From Maricaulis sp017643475 (lineage in GTDB: Bacteria; Pseudomonadota; Alphaproteobacteria; Caulobacterales; Maricaulaceae), in contig NZ_CP138920.1 of NCBI RefSeq assembly GCF_047123815.1, positions 3,184,950-3,248,949 on the forward strand: a DNA stretch of 64,000 nucleotides, in the 5' to 3' direction. The notes beneath the pieces are model-generated. The model made no database searches and was not told the DNA's origin. It saw only the letters and a program-made list of their open reading frames with translations. Position 1 is the stretch's first letter. Each line of letters begins with the position of its first letter. The translations under genes were made by a program, and so were the position numbers. Below are positions 1-8,424 of this stretch, in pieces.

Positions 1-447
1 CGTCGTTCTGCGCTCGGCCGCCACCGTCCGGGCCGTAGAGAGCCCCTGTTTCAACTCCAGCAACCGGGTTTGGCCGGAATCGATCATCCGGCGCAGTCGT
101 TCGATGGCGAGTTGGTTCCTGGAAATGGATGTGTCGAGGCGTTCGACATCACGTTCCAGCCGCGCCAGATGTCCTGCCGCATCCTCTGCAAGGGCCGTCA
201 GGTCAGAACACAGTGCCTTTTTAATCCTATTTTCCAGCTCTCTCGCCTGGCCGGTCAGGCTGGTGCGTGAACCGGTTTCATTCCTTTCCTTTAGGATCAG
301 CCCGGCGAGGCGCTGTTTGGCATTGGCCTGCGCCATCTCAGCATCCTCGATTCTCTGCTCCAGTATGGTGATAGCATTCTGGCGCTCGATGGAGCGCTCG
401 GTCTTGCGGACTTCGCCCCGCATGACGGTCATCAAGGTAGAGAACAT
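1..447 (-). CDS. pspA: PspA/IM30-family membrane stress protein (partial, C-terminus beyond window)
   Basis: The visible 149 residues start at ATG 445-447 behind a clear GGAGGT ribosome site and run off the left edge in frame. The sequence is almost entirely charged helix (for example AEDAAGHLARLERDVERLD, then a second run ending in ARTVAAERR). It follows the coiled-coil pattern of PspA/IM30 proteins, which bind stressed inner membranes from the cytoplasmic side. The N-terminus (MFSTLMTVMRGEV) is shorter than the amphipathic helix of E. coli PspA, so this may be a divergent subgroup. It is transcribed away from a TetR gene, and the shared upstream region carries two matching palindromes, which suggests TetR control. 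Family assignment is from similarity of the middle region; no C-terminal part can be seen. Confidence 0.7.
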   Translation of the reverse strand, partial: MFSTLMTVMRGEVRKTERSIERQNAITILEQRIEDAEMAQANAKQRLAGLILKERNETGSRTSLTGQARELENRIKKALCSDLTALAEDAAGHLARLERDVERLDTSISRNQLAIERLRRMIDSGQTRLLELKQGLSTARTVAAERRTT

Positions 448-460
448 CGATACCTCCATA

Positions 461-477
461 AATGAACAATGTTCATA
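461..477. promoter_or_regulatory. Putative TetR operator O1
   Basis: AATGAAC-AAT-GTTCATA: a 7-3-7 palindrome lying 14 bp upstream of the pspA-like start. Its half-sites match those of O2 at 516-532. The position would block transcription or translation initiation of the pspA-like gene. Confidence 0.6.
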
Positions 478-515
478 AACAGAGTGGAAGCGAATATCAT
501 TCATTCAAGGTGTAA

Positions 516-532
516 AATGAACCTTGTTCATT
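516..532. promoter_or_regulatory. Putative TetR operator O2
   Basis: AATGAAC-CTT-GTTCATT: a perfect 7-bp inverted repeat around a 3-bp centre, 26 bp upstream of the likely ATG of the TetR gene. It has the same half-site as O1, 55 bp away. Two copies in a divergent intergenic region next to a tetR gene are the usual layout for an autoregulated repressor that also controls its neighbour. Confidence 0.65.
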
Positions 533-558
533 AAATAATATTATGGTTGAACGTAGAA

Positions 559-1185
559 ATGGAAACGAATTCACGTAACGCGCGGGGGCGAGGGCGCCCG
601 CCTCTGTCAGACGGTGTCCGCCAGCGGCTGTTATCCCATGCGCGTGAACTCTTGCGTTCCGGCGAGCAGGAAAAGCTTCCGATACGCCAGCTTGCCGCGA
701 GTGCGGGCGTAAGTACAGGTTCATTCTACAAGTTTTTTCCTGATCAGCATGCGCTGCGCGAAGCCTTGGCCATGGATGTCTATGCCGAACTGGCGCTGAT
801 CCTGGATCGTACATTGACTCAAGCCGCGGAACGCTCGGTCCTGGAACGGGTCATGCAAATGGCTGTGTCCTACGTCGACTATGTGCAGGCGAACGAGAAA
901 CTTTGGGCGAATCTCCTGGAGTTCCGGCGCCAGTATCGAGATTCGAATGCGCTGGCTGTTGAGGCCGAAAATGCACTCTTTGGTGTGCTTGAAGCAGAAT
1001 TGGATAAACTCGAGGGGGTCAATGAACCCGAGCTTCGTGCCGACCTCGCACGTGCCCTGTGGGCGAGCGTGCATGGCATTACTGTGCAGACGGTTCCCAA
1101 TAGTTTCAAGGAAGATCCAAAGGGCGATGCCCTGGAACAAATGCGCCTGATAATCGACGCTGTGATCACGCGTTACAGTTCCTAG
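559..1185 (+). CDS. TetR/AcrR-family transcriptional regulator
   Basis: This is a 208-residue regulator. The N-terminal helix-turn-helix is at about residues 41-60 (PIRQLAASAGVSTGSFYKFF), the canonical TetR pattern with the GSFYKFF recognition-helix end. It is followed by an all-helical ligand and dimerisation domain. I chose ATG 559. A TTG at 547 in the same frame would add four residues, and neither start has a strong ribosome site. It is divergent from the pspA-like gene, with two identical-type palindromes between them, so it probably represses itself and the pspA-like gene. The ligand cannot be predicted; a role in sensing membrane-active compounds is only a guess from the neighbour. Confidence 0.9.
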   Translation: METNSRNARGRGRPPLSDGVRQRLLSHARELLRSGEQEKLPIRQLAASAGVSTGSFYKFFPDQHALREALAMDVYAELALILDRTLTQAAERSVLERVMQMAVSYVDYVQANEKLWANLLEFRRQYRDSNALAVEAENALFGVLEAELDKLEGVNEPELRADLARALWASVHGITVQTVPNSFKEDPKGDALEQMRLIIDAVITRYSS

Positions 1186-1244
1186 CGCATGAAGCGCTTG
1201 CCAAGGAGCGTTTGGCTTATTAGAACGCGCGCTCCACACCGGAT

Positions 1245-1320
1245 GGGCGGTTAGCTCAGTTGGGAGAGCATCTCGTTTACACCGAGAGGGTCGGGGGTTC
1301 GAGCCCCTCACCGCCCACCA
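1245..1320 (+). tRNA. tRNA-Val (anticodon TAC)
   Basis: A complete cloverleaf of 76 nt with CCA encoded. Acceptor GGGCGGT (1245-1251) pairs with ACCGCCC (1310-1316). The D arm is GCTC..GAGC, the anticodon stem TCTCG/CGAGA encloses loop TTTACAC with anticodon TAC, and the T arm contains GGTTCGA. It reads GUA and related valine codons. Confidence 0.97.
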
Positions 1321-1395
1321 TCCTTCGACCTGCGGGTTTCGGACGGCGAGCCATTCGGGAAAGCAGGCGAACATTCAGAGTGGATGGTGCGATGT

Positions 1396-1426
1396 CCTCC
1401 GACGCCTTGGCGACGGAGGGTTTTTT
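1396..1426 (+). terminator. Rho-independent terminator after tRNA-Val
   Basis: CCTCCG-A-CGCC / GGCG-A-CGGAGG hairpin followed directly by six T residues. It lies about 75 bp past the tRNA. The rest of 1321-1545 holds nothing else I can support. Confidence 0.8.
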
Positions 1427-1545
1427 GTGCCTTTTTCAGTCTCGCGACAGCTTGTTTCGAAGATGCCTCCTTACGGGATCGGACCGATCGACCCTCGGTG
1501 GCGTTTGCGAAAGTGACGCACCTGCACCGGTCAGACTGGGCCGCC

Positions 1546-2945
1546 TCAGACGAAGGCGGGCGAGCCTGTGAAGTTGCTTAGACCGGGCAGGGCGATGGCC
1601 AGTTCCTGATCGTTCAGGCCGAACCAACGCCCCAGAGTGGCTGCATATTGTTCGACCGAGGTCGTGGGGATAAGGCGACCATTTCCGGCGTCCTGGGCGT
1701 GTTCGAAGCCGTATTCAGGCATTTGACCATAGATCTGGCGGCCATTGACTGCACCACCGATTATAAAGTGGTGAGATCCCCAGCCATGATCGGTGCCATC
1801 ACCATTGATGGACAGGGTACGGCCGAAATCCGAGGCGGTGAAGATGGTGACATCATCACTCGCGCCGATTTCGCCCATGGCGGACTGGAAGGCGGCGATA
1901 CCTGCGGCCAGCTGGGACTGGCGATTGATCAGGTCGCGTGCTTGCGTCGAGTGGGTGTCGAAACCACCCAGTCCGACGAAGAAGACCTGGCGGGAGGCGC
2001 CGAGGACATTGCGAAGAGAAATCGCTTCGGCAACCGTGCGCAATTGCTGCGCGAAATACCCACCCGGAAACTCCGTGGTGATCTCGGCGACTTCGTCTCG
2101 GGCGTTGGAATAGGCCTCATTGGCGTCCAGGGCCCTGCGGGAACGGTCGGTGATATCCTGTTGGAAGAGATTTGACGGGCTCAGGCCCTGCGACCGGAAA
2201 TGGTCCTCCATCATCGCCGAGACACCCTGGCCCTCAGCTCCGAAATAGGGAGGCCATTGAATGGCGATCAGATTGTCCGGGCCACCAATGGACAGCTGGT
2301 ATTGCTGGGCAACATCCCCGGACAGCCAGACTTGGTTCCCGAACGTACTCATGCTGGTGAAGAGGGAGTTCTGGTTGGCATTCGCTTCCAGCGCGGCGTC
2401 AGCGAGACGTCCGCCCCAGCCAAACAGGGCACCTTCGGGAGCAGATGACATCCAGGTGGATTGCTGGTCATTGTGGGAGAAAAGCTTGCGTGGAAGCCGA
2501 GCCTGGCCATTCAACACCATCTCCCGGTTGGTTGGCTCGAGCAGCGGGCCAACATTCGCGAGGATTGCTGCATCACCCGATTCAAACATGGTGTGGAGGG
2601 GGCCAGCTCCTGCGGCAGCGCAAACTGGCGGCCGCCGAGTGAGCCGGCGTTTACAGGGTTGAGCGCCAGCAAATTGTCACGGCTGCGCGGGCTGTTGGCG
2701 CTGACATACTGCGAAAACAGGCTTTCGCGCGTGGTTGCGAAACTGTCGTGTGATGCCTGATCGTAGGGGATGACAGCATCATAGTGATCCATCCCTCCGA
2801 ACAGGAAAACACAAACAAGTGCCTTGTATCCCGTCGTGTCTGCCGCCAGAGCCGGCATCGACATCAGGCTGGTGGTCAGTCCGCCAGTGCCGAGAAGACC
2901 GGCTGCGGATGCGCGGGAGAGGAAATCGCGTCGATTGAGTTTCAT
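1546..2945 (-). pseudogene. DUF1501 family protein, Tat signal, interrupted by one frameshift
   Basis: The start is MKLNRRDFLSRASAAG, a textbook twin-arginine signal, which would send a folded product across the inner membrane. The first frame runs from 2945 to about 2600 and gives QFALPQELAP. The family-like continuation (MFESGDAAILANVGPLLEPTNR, later DFGRTLSINGDGTDHGWG) is in another frame, 2589 to 1546. Adding one base to the G run at 2598-2602 restores a single ORF of about 466 residues with LAPLHTMFESG across the join. DUF1501 proteins belong to the alkaline-phosphatase-like (sulfatase) fold; their function is poorly defined. It lies 12 bp downstream of the DUF1800 gene, a widespread pairing. 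A true pseudogene or a sequencing error are both possible; I favour error. Confidence 0.85.
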
Positions 2946-2957
2946 GAGCTTGTCCCC

Positions 2958-4691
2958 CTAGCGCTGAACAATGTAGTCGGGTGAGGTGAGAATGAGCAGG
3001 ACGGCCGTCTGCACCCGCCCCCTCTGCCCGGGGCCGGGGTCCTCGCCATCGATCACGATCGTCTCGAGGATGTCTGACATTCGGGTGCGGGTTTCCACGC
3101 TCAAAGTTCCTGCTGTGAATGTCATGTCGAGCCAGTCGATCAAGGCATTGATATCGCCTGCGATCGCCATCTCATCGTCATAGACCGGGTGGAAGCCGAG
3201 GGTTTCAGTCCGGTCATCGCCCCAGGTGGCGTCTGTGATGAAGGCACTCAGGAAATTGGTGAAACCGATGATGCTGGCCTCGTTGACGATCTGGAGTTCG
3301 GGGGCGGTCAGTCCCGCTGCCCCGGTCGCAGATCCAGGCGCGATGTAGCCCGGTCGGTAGAAATTGAAGACTGATGGCGACCGGAAAGGGTGCTGCCCGA
3401 GCGTGCCGTTGGAGGAGGTGTCCCACAGGAAATCCTCGCGCCAGGCTTCAGAGCCGGTTATGTGGAAGGCGCGTGCCCAGTGTACAAAGCGCAGAACCGG
3501 TTCCCGCACCTTGCCGAACTCGTTGGGCGCTGTTGCCGGATCCTGGCGGGCTTCATCATCCATCAGGATTGCGGCAAGCGTAGCTGCAAGGTCTCCGCGC
3601 TGGCCTGTTCCCACATTCTGTCCATCGGGGAATTGATAGCTGCCGTTCTCGAACACGGTCGCCACGCGTTGGACATAGGCCGGTGTCGGATGGCTGGTGG
3701 TGAACCGCTGGATCAGCTGGCGGCTGATAAAGGGCGCGAGGTTGGGATGATTGAAGAGCGTATCCAGGGCGATGTCGATACTGGTTTCGGCATCGGTATT
3801 CGCGGGAATTGTCGTTTCCAGGAAAGTTTTCTCGCTCGTCGAGTGATAGTCCGGAAAAATCTGGAGCGGCGTGTAGTAGATGCTCTCATCATCCCCGGAC
3901 GGCCAGTAATTTTCGCCGCGCAGGCCCAGGCCTGTGAAGACCCGGGCGAGGCCGGTTACATCGGTATTGTCATAGGTCTCAACCGGGCGGCCCTCATTGT
4001 CGGTGACGACGCTGCCATCCATGCGCAGTTCGACCAGGCCGATGGTGAAGAGTTGCATGATCTCGCGTGCGTAATTCTCGTCGGGGACGCGGCCATTCTC
4101 CATATTCTCGCGAACATTGTAGAGATAGGTCAGATAGGCTGACATGGCCGGCGAATAGGTAACCTCCTCGAGGATGTCCCGGTAATTGCCAAAGGCATTG
4201 CGGATGAGAATGTCCATGTAGTGGGCGGTGGTCAGTGGGCGGCCGGCCAGTACAGAACCCTGGCCCTCCGAGACAACCAGGATTTGCGAGAGCGCATAGG
4301 CCATGCGCTGCCGTAACTGATCATCGCCATCGATCAGACCTGCCCAATAGGCGTCCGAAGCCCCCCGGAAGGTCGAGAAATCGTTGAGAACGCCATTGGC
4401 GATCAAAGCGTCTAGGTGCAGCGTCGCCGGTCGGGTCAGCTGATCTCGGTACCAGAGCGAAAACGTGCTGACCGACAGATCTTCGATTTCCTCGTAAGTC
4501 GGGCCGAACGTCGCCTGCCCAAGGAATTTGGAAGATTGTTCCAGCGTCGGGCTTTGATTCTGCGGAGGTGGGGGAGGCGGCGTTGTTCCACCGCCGCTAC
4601 CCGAGCCACTACCTGATCCACCACCGCCGCCACTACAGGCAGCAACGACAAGACCCAGTCCAAGGGCCGCGACACGAACAATACTGCGCAT
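2958..4691 (-). CDS. DUF1800 family lipoprotein
   Basis: 577 residues from ATG 4689-4691; an upstream in-frame start at 4721 would put ten residues before the signal peptide and is less likely. Residues 1-19 (MRSIVRVAALGLGLVVAAC) are a lipoprotein signal with lipobox VAAC and acylated Cys19. A Gly/Ser tract and then a poly-Pro linker follow (about residues 20-50). The DUF1800 body begins at about residue 56 (SSKFLGQATFGPTYEEI) and includes EIMQLFTIGL and the SPAMSAYL region. The function of DUF1800 is not established, but it is commonly encoded next to DUF1501, as here, and the two are probably co-transcribed and act together in the envelope. The promoter region 4692-4866 includes a TATAAT on the minus strand at 4769-4774. 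Confidence 0.88.
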   Translation of the reverse strand: MRSIVRVAALGLGLVVAACSGGGGGSGSGSGSGGGTTPPPPPPQNQSPTLEQSSKFLGQATFGPTYEEIEDLSVSTFSLWYRDQLTRPATLHLDALIANGVLNDFSTFRGASDAYWAGLIDGDDQLRQRMAYALSQILVVSEGQGSVLAGRPLTTAHYMDILIRNAFGNYRDILEEVTYSPAMSAYLTYLYNVRENMENGRVPDENYAREIMQLFTIGLVELRMDGSVVTDNEGRPVETYDNTDVTGLARVFTGLGLRGENYWPSGDDESIYYTPLQIFPDYHSTSEKTFLETTIPANTDAETSIDIALDTLFNHPNLAPFISRQLIQRFTTSHPTPAYVQRVATVFENGSYQFPDGQNVGTGQRGDLAATLAAILMDDEARQDPATAPNEFGKVREPVLRFVHWARAFHITGSEAWREDFLWDTSSNGTLGQHPFRSPSVFNFYRPGYIAPGSATGAAGLTAPELQIVNEASIIGFTNFLSAFITDATWGDDRTETLGFHPVYDDEMAIAGDINALIDWLDMTFTAGTLSVETRTRMSDILETIVIDGEDPGPGQRGRVQTAVLLILTSPDYIVQR

Positions 4692-4768
4692 ACTTTCCCC
4701 GCTGGAAATGCTCCGGCCCAATCTGTGCGGGCAGGAGTTTGCGATCTCTCCAAGACATTCTGAGGATG

Positions 4769-4774
4769 ATTATA
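4769..4774 (-). promoter_or_regulatory. Possible -10 box for the DUF1800-DUF1501 pair
   Basis: Minus-strand TATAAT, about 78 bp upstream of the DUF1800 start. No convincing -35 hexamer at 16-18 bp, so this is weak. Confidence 0.3.
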
Positions 4775-4866
4775 CGGATTGGAAGGCGATTCCCGTCGCC
4801 CGAAAGGTTCACATCGTAAACTCGACGTGATTGGCCAGGCGGGAAGTTGACTCAGATTGCGCTGAC

Positions 4867-5529
4867 CTAGTCACGCAAGGCGAGGTCGACGATCCGGAGC
4901 AATCGTTCCGGGCGGTTCGCGTCGTATTCGATGATCTCGGCGCGCGGGGAGAACCGGCGAAGGCTGGCTGCCGTTTCATTTGCCTCGACCGGATCGCCGG
5001 GACGTGGATTGATGATGACAGCAGCGCGGCCGTCCAGCACGCGTAGTGCCGTCAGCGTGTGGGATATCGTGCCCAGATAATTACCGGTCACCAGGACCGG
5101 AAAGGCGTCGAGTTCCCGCAACAGGTCGAGATTGAGACCGTCTTGTGCGATCGGAGACATGATGCCGCCGGCTCCTTCGACAAAGGTCGGGCGGCTTGAA
5201 CTGCACTGGTCACTGCACCAGGAGGCGATCGGGTCAAGTGTCAGTTCGCGCTGTTCACGGCGCGCGGCCATGTCAGGCGAGAGCGCAGCCTTGAATCGCC
5301 ACGGCGTGGTTTTCTTGAGCGTCTCGGCATCCATTGTGCCGCCATTGGCGCGGATCAACCGGGCCGAATCGGATTCCAGAGCGTTAGAGTTGTCGAAACC
5401 CGACAGGACGGGTTTGAGAACACGGGCGCGGCCGCCAACGGAACGGTAGATTTCCAGCAGGGCACACAGCACGTGTGTCTTGCCGATGTCGGTTCCGGTT
5501 CCGGTAAAAAAGATCGGTCTGCGGTTCAC
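4867..5529 (-). CDS. bioD: Dethiobiotin synthetase
   Basis: This 220-residue cytoplasmic enzyme closes the ureido ring of dethiobiotin from DAPA, CO2 and ATP, the penultimate step of biotin synthesis. The P-loop is at residues 10-18 (GTGTDIGKT), the conserved substrate-side Lys is in VLKPV (about residue 39), and the glycine-rich VEGAGGIMSP is at 117-126. Length is normal for BioD. Its ATG overlaps the bioF stop by 4 bp (ATGA), indicating translational coupling in a bioF-bioD operon. Divergent bioA completes three of the four late biotin genes; bioB is not in the window. Confidence 0.95.
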   Translation of the reverse strand: MNRRPIFFTGTGTDIGKTHVLCALLEIYRSVGGRARVLKPVLSGFDNSNALESDSARLIRANGGTMDAETLKKTTPWRFKAALSPDMAARREQRELTLDPIASWCSDQCSSSRPTFVEGAGGIMSPIAQDGLNLDLLRELDAFPVLVTGNYLGTISHTLTALRVLDGRAAVIINPRPGDPVEANETAASLRRFSPRAEIIEYDANRPERLLRIVDLALRD

Positions 5530-6703
5530 GCTGTCTCCGAGGTCTCCTCAAGGATCACTCGCACGCATTGCGCCAGTCGGTCAATGTCCGCCTCGACATG
5601 GGTGGCCGAGAAGGTGATGCGCAGGCGTGCGGTGCCGCGCGGAACGGTCGGTGGCCGAATGGCGGTGACCAGAAAACCTTCATCCTGCAATGCCATGGAC
5701 GCGTTGAGCGCGCGGCTTTCCGATCCCAGCAGTACCGGCACAATGGGAGAGGCCGGAGCCGGCAGGCCCGCTGCAGCGCAAAAACGCCTCGCCAGCGTGA
5801 GTGGGCGCTCCCGGCGTTCCGCATCGCGCTCAACGATGTCCAGCGCCGCGAGAGCGGCAGCGATGCTGGCTGGGGGCAGCGCCGTGGTGAAGACCAGCGG
5901 CCGTGCACGGGTGCGCAGCAGCTCGCAGACATTGCGCGAGGCGCACAGATAACCACCATAACTGCCCAGTGCCTTGGACAATGTTCCCATTTGAAGGGGG
6001 GCAGGGCGGGAGGCGAGAACTGCGCGGACGAGCCCTTGCCGTCACCAACAACGCCGACAGCATGAGCGTCATCCACCAGTGTCCAGGTGTCGTACTCATC
6101 AGCCAGAGCGAGCAGTTCGGGCAGGGGAGCGAAATCGCCGTCCATGGAAAACACGCCATCGGTCATGATCATGGCATGGCGAAAGTCTGCGCGCTCGGCA
6201 GACAGGATCTCGCGGGCGTGCACCAGGTCGTTGTGACGGAACTTGCGTATCTCCGCCCGGGAGAGCTCCGCACCCGCATGGATGCAGGCATGGGCCAGCT
6301 CGTCCACCAGAACCAGGTCACCCGAGCCCAGCAGGGCGGGTGCGATGGCCAGATTGGCCAGATAGCCCGAGCCGAAAACGATACAGTCCTCGCTGCCTTT
6401 CAGTGCGGCCAGGCGGCGCTCAAGTTCAAACAGCAGGTGGTGCCCGCCGGTGACCAGTCGGGACGCACCCGAGCCGGCACCATATTTTGCGGCGGCCTGC
6501 TGGGCGGCGCTGATCACTTCGGGATCATTGGCCAGGCCCAGATAGTCGTTCGAGCAGAAATTCACATAGGTTTGACCATCGCGCTCGACCTGCATGCCGG
6601 CGGAATTATTGGATTCCTGGAGCCGGCGGCGCAGCTGGCGTTTTTCCAGCCCGGCCAGCTTGCGGGACGTGAAACGTTCAAGCGATGGCGAAATTGATTG
6701 CAT
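5526..6703 (-). pseudogene. bioF: 8-amino-7-oxononanoate synthase, one frameshift
   Basis: BioF condenses pimeloyl-thioester with L-alanine (PLP enzyme, alpha-oxoamine synthase family), the first step of ring assembly in biotin synthesis. The first frame, 6703 to about 6000, has YLGLANDPEV, GSGASRLVTGGH and the DDAHAVGVVGDGKG motif. The PLP-lysine motif MGTLSKALGSYGGY and the C-terminal domain are in the next frame, 5990 to 5526. One extra base in the six-G run at 5996-6001 would join them into a normal 392-residue protein. It is coupled to bioD by a 4-bp overlap. A one-base homopolymer deletion in an otherwise perfect gene suggests sequencing error, but real inactivation cannot be excluded. 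Confidence 0.9.
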
Positions 6704-6746
6704 ATGGGCCCTGTCGCACAGATTTCCCGCCTGCTAAAGCCCGGTC

Positions 6747-8036
6747 ATGACCCAAAACACACCTGATCTGCCTTTCAACATTGCCGACCATCATGTCTGG
6801 CGCCCCTATACCCAGATGAAATCCACACCGCCGGCACTGAAGGTGCGTTCAGCAGAAGGTGTATTCATCGAGCTGGAAGATGGTCGTCGCCTCATTGATG
6901 GCGTCTCGTCCTGGTGGACGGTGTGCCACGGCTATCGCCACCCGCACATCATGGCCGCCGTGAAGGATCAGATCGACAAGGTACCCCATGTCATGCTCGG
7001 CGGCTTCACGCATGAACCAGCGCAAACGCTCGCTGCGCGTCTGGCCAGGCTGGCGCCAGGAGATCTCAACCACGTCTTCTTTTGCGAGAGCGGATCTGTC
7101 TCGGTCGAGATCGGCATGAAGATTGCGATCCAGTCCTGGATCAATCGCGGTGAGCGCGGCCATACGAAATTCGTCTGTTTCAAGGGTGGCTACCATGGCG
7201 ACACGCTGGCGACGATGTCTGTGTGTGACCCGGAGGAGGGCATGCACAGCCTGTTTGCAGGCGGGCTGCAGCAACAGATCGTGACGGACCTCCCGCGCGA
7301 CGCAGACAGCCGGGCCCGGTTTGAAAACCTGGTTGCCGAACACAAGGCTGAGATCGCGGGCATCATCACCGAACCTCTGGTCCAGGGTGCGGGCGGGATG
7401 AAATTCCACGCGCCCGAAACGCTGCAATTCCTGCGTGAGATCTGTGATCGACATGGACTGCCGTTGATTCTGGACGAGATCATGACCGGGTTTGGACGTC
7501 TCGGGACGATGTTTGCCTGCGAGAAGGCCGGTGTGGTCCCGGACATCATGACTGTGTCGAAGGCGTTGACCGGCGGGACCTTGCCTCTGGCCGCAGCGAT
7601 CGCGTCCTCCCGGCTGTTTGCCGATTTCTGGTCGGACGATGCCGGTGCGGCGCTGATGCACGGGCCGACCTATATGGGCAATCCGGCCGCCTGCGCCGCA
7701 GCCAACGCGTCCATTGACCTGTTTGAAAACGAGCCGCGACTTGAGCAGGTCGCCGCCATCGAGGCGGTGTTTGCGGAACAACTTCCCGAGGCGTGGGAGT
7801 TTGCGGGCATTGTTGATGTCCGCTGGCAGGGCGCTATCGGTGTGATGGAATTTGAAAGCCTGCCGGATCTGGAATCCCTCAAGGCGCGGTTTGTCGATGC
7901 TGGTGTCTGGGTGAGGCCGTTTGGAAACATCATCTATCTGATGCCGCCCTATGTGATTTCCCGAGATGAGCTCGACCAACTCATCTCGGCAACGCTCTTG
8001 GTGACCAGGTCCTGGGCGAGCGAGCATTTCAGTTAA
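6747..8036 (+). CDS. bioA: Adenosylmethionine-8-amino-7-oxononanoate aminotransferase
   Basis: This 429-residue class III PLP aminotransferase converts KAPA to DAPA with SAM as amino donor. Visible motifs are HVWRPYTQM near residue 12 (typical BioA N-terminus), DGVSSWW, the phosphate-binding GSVSVE, LILDEIMTGFGR and the Schiff-base lysine in SKALTGG (Lys272). It is divergent from bioF, with only 43 bp between the two start codons, so promoters must overlap or lie inside the genes. It ends one base before the ArsR operator region. No BioR-type box (TTAT..ATAA) was seen in the gap. Confidence 0.96.
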   Translation: MTQNTPDLPFNIADHHVWRPYTQMKSTPPALKVRSAEGVFIELEDGRRLIDGVSSWWTVCHGYRHPHIMAAVKDQIDKVPHVMLGGFTHEPAQTLAARLARLAPGDLNHVFFCESGSVSVEIGMKIAIQSWINRGERGHTKFVCFKGGYHGDTLATMSVCDPEEGMHSLFAGGLQQQIVTDLPRDADSRARFENLVAEHKAEIAGIITEPLVQGAGGMKFHAPETLQFLREICDRHGLPLILDEIMTGFGRLGTMFACEKAGVVPDIMTVSKALTGGTLPLAAAIASSRLFADFWSDDAGAALMHGPTYMGNPAACAAANASIDLFENEPRLEQVAAIEAVFAEQLPEAWEFAGIVDVRWQGAIGVMEFESLPDLESLKARFVDAGVWVRPFGNIIYLMPPYVISRDELDQLISATLLVTRSWASEHFS

Positions 8037-8094
8037 ATTTCCAAAAATGTGAAAATGACCTTGTGTCGATATTTATTTTCACTACATTGGAAAT
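8037..8094. promoter_or_regulatory. Large inverted repeat, putative ArsR operator/promoter
   Basis: Arm 1 (8037-8056) is ATTTCCAA-N4-GTGAAAAT and arm 2 (8075-8094) is ATTTTCAC-N4-TTGGAAAT. Each arm is the reverse complement of the other except for the four central bases (16 of 20 paired), with an 18-bp spacer. Arm 2 touches the ATG of arsR, and arm 1 begins just after the bioA stop. The placement fits an autoregulatory operator. It could also form an RNA hairpin. Confidence 0.65.
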
Positions 8095-8424
8095 ATGAAA
8101 AAGATTGACGCTATCTCCGCCCTGGGCGCTCTTGCCCATGATTCCCGTCTCGATATCTTCCGACTGCTCGTCAGCTGGGAAGCGGATGACCCATCGAAGG
8201 CCGGGCTTGCTGCCGGGGCGATTGCGGACGAATTATCCCTGCCGGCACCCACAGCCTCCTTTCATCTGAAAGAGCTTTCCCGGGCCGGGCTGGTCGCGGG
8301 CACACGGCGGGGGCGTTCGATAATCTATCGGGCACAGCTGGACACACTGCGTTCGGTAGCCGATTTCCTGCTGCACGATTGCTGCAGCGCTTCCTCCCCC
8401 AGAATCAGGAGTATCACGCCATGA
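8095..8424 (+). CDS. arsR: ArsR-family metalloregulator
   Basis: A 109-residue winged helix-turn-helix repressor. The recognition helix region is residues 49-61 (LPAPTASFHLKEL) and the wing is RRGRSIIYRA. Adjacent Cys96-Cys97 sit in the C-terminal helix (LLHDCCSAS), so the thiol site differs in place from the CVC-in-DNA-helix type of E. coli ArsR and resembles As(III) sensors that use C-terminal cysteines. It overlaps the following arsI-like gene by 4 bp (ATGA) and is preceded by a striking inverted repeat. Likely role: derepression of itself and its partner on binding trivalent arsenic or a related thiophilic metal. The inducer is inferred from the partner gene. Confidence 0.88.
   Translation: MKKIDAISALGALAHDSRLDIFRLLVSWEADDPSKAGLAAGAIADELSLPAPTASFHLKELSRAGLVAGTRRGRSIIYRAQLDTLRSVADFLLHDCCSASSPRIRSITP

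Noticed and set aside
6704..6746. BioR-type palindrome in the bioF-bioA gap
   Set aside because: Looked for TTAT..ATAA on both strands and found none.
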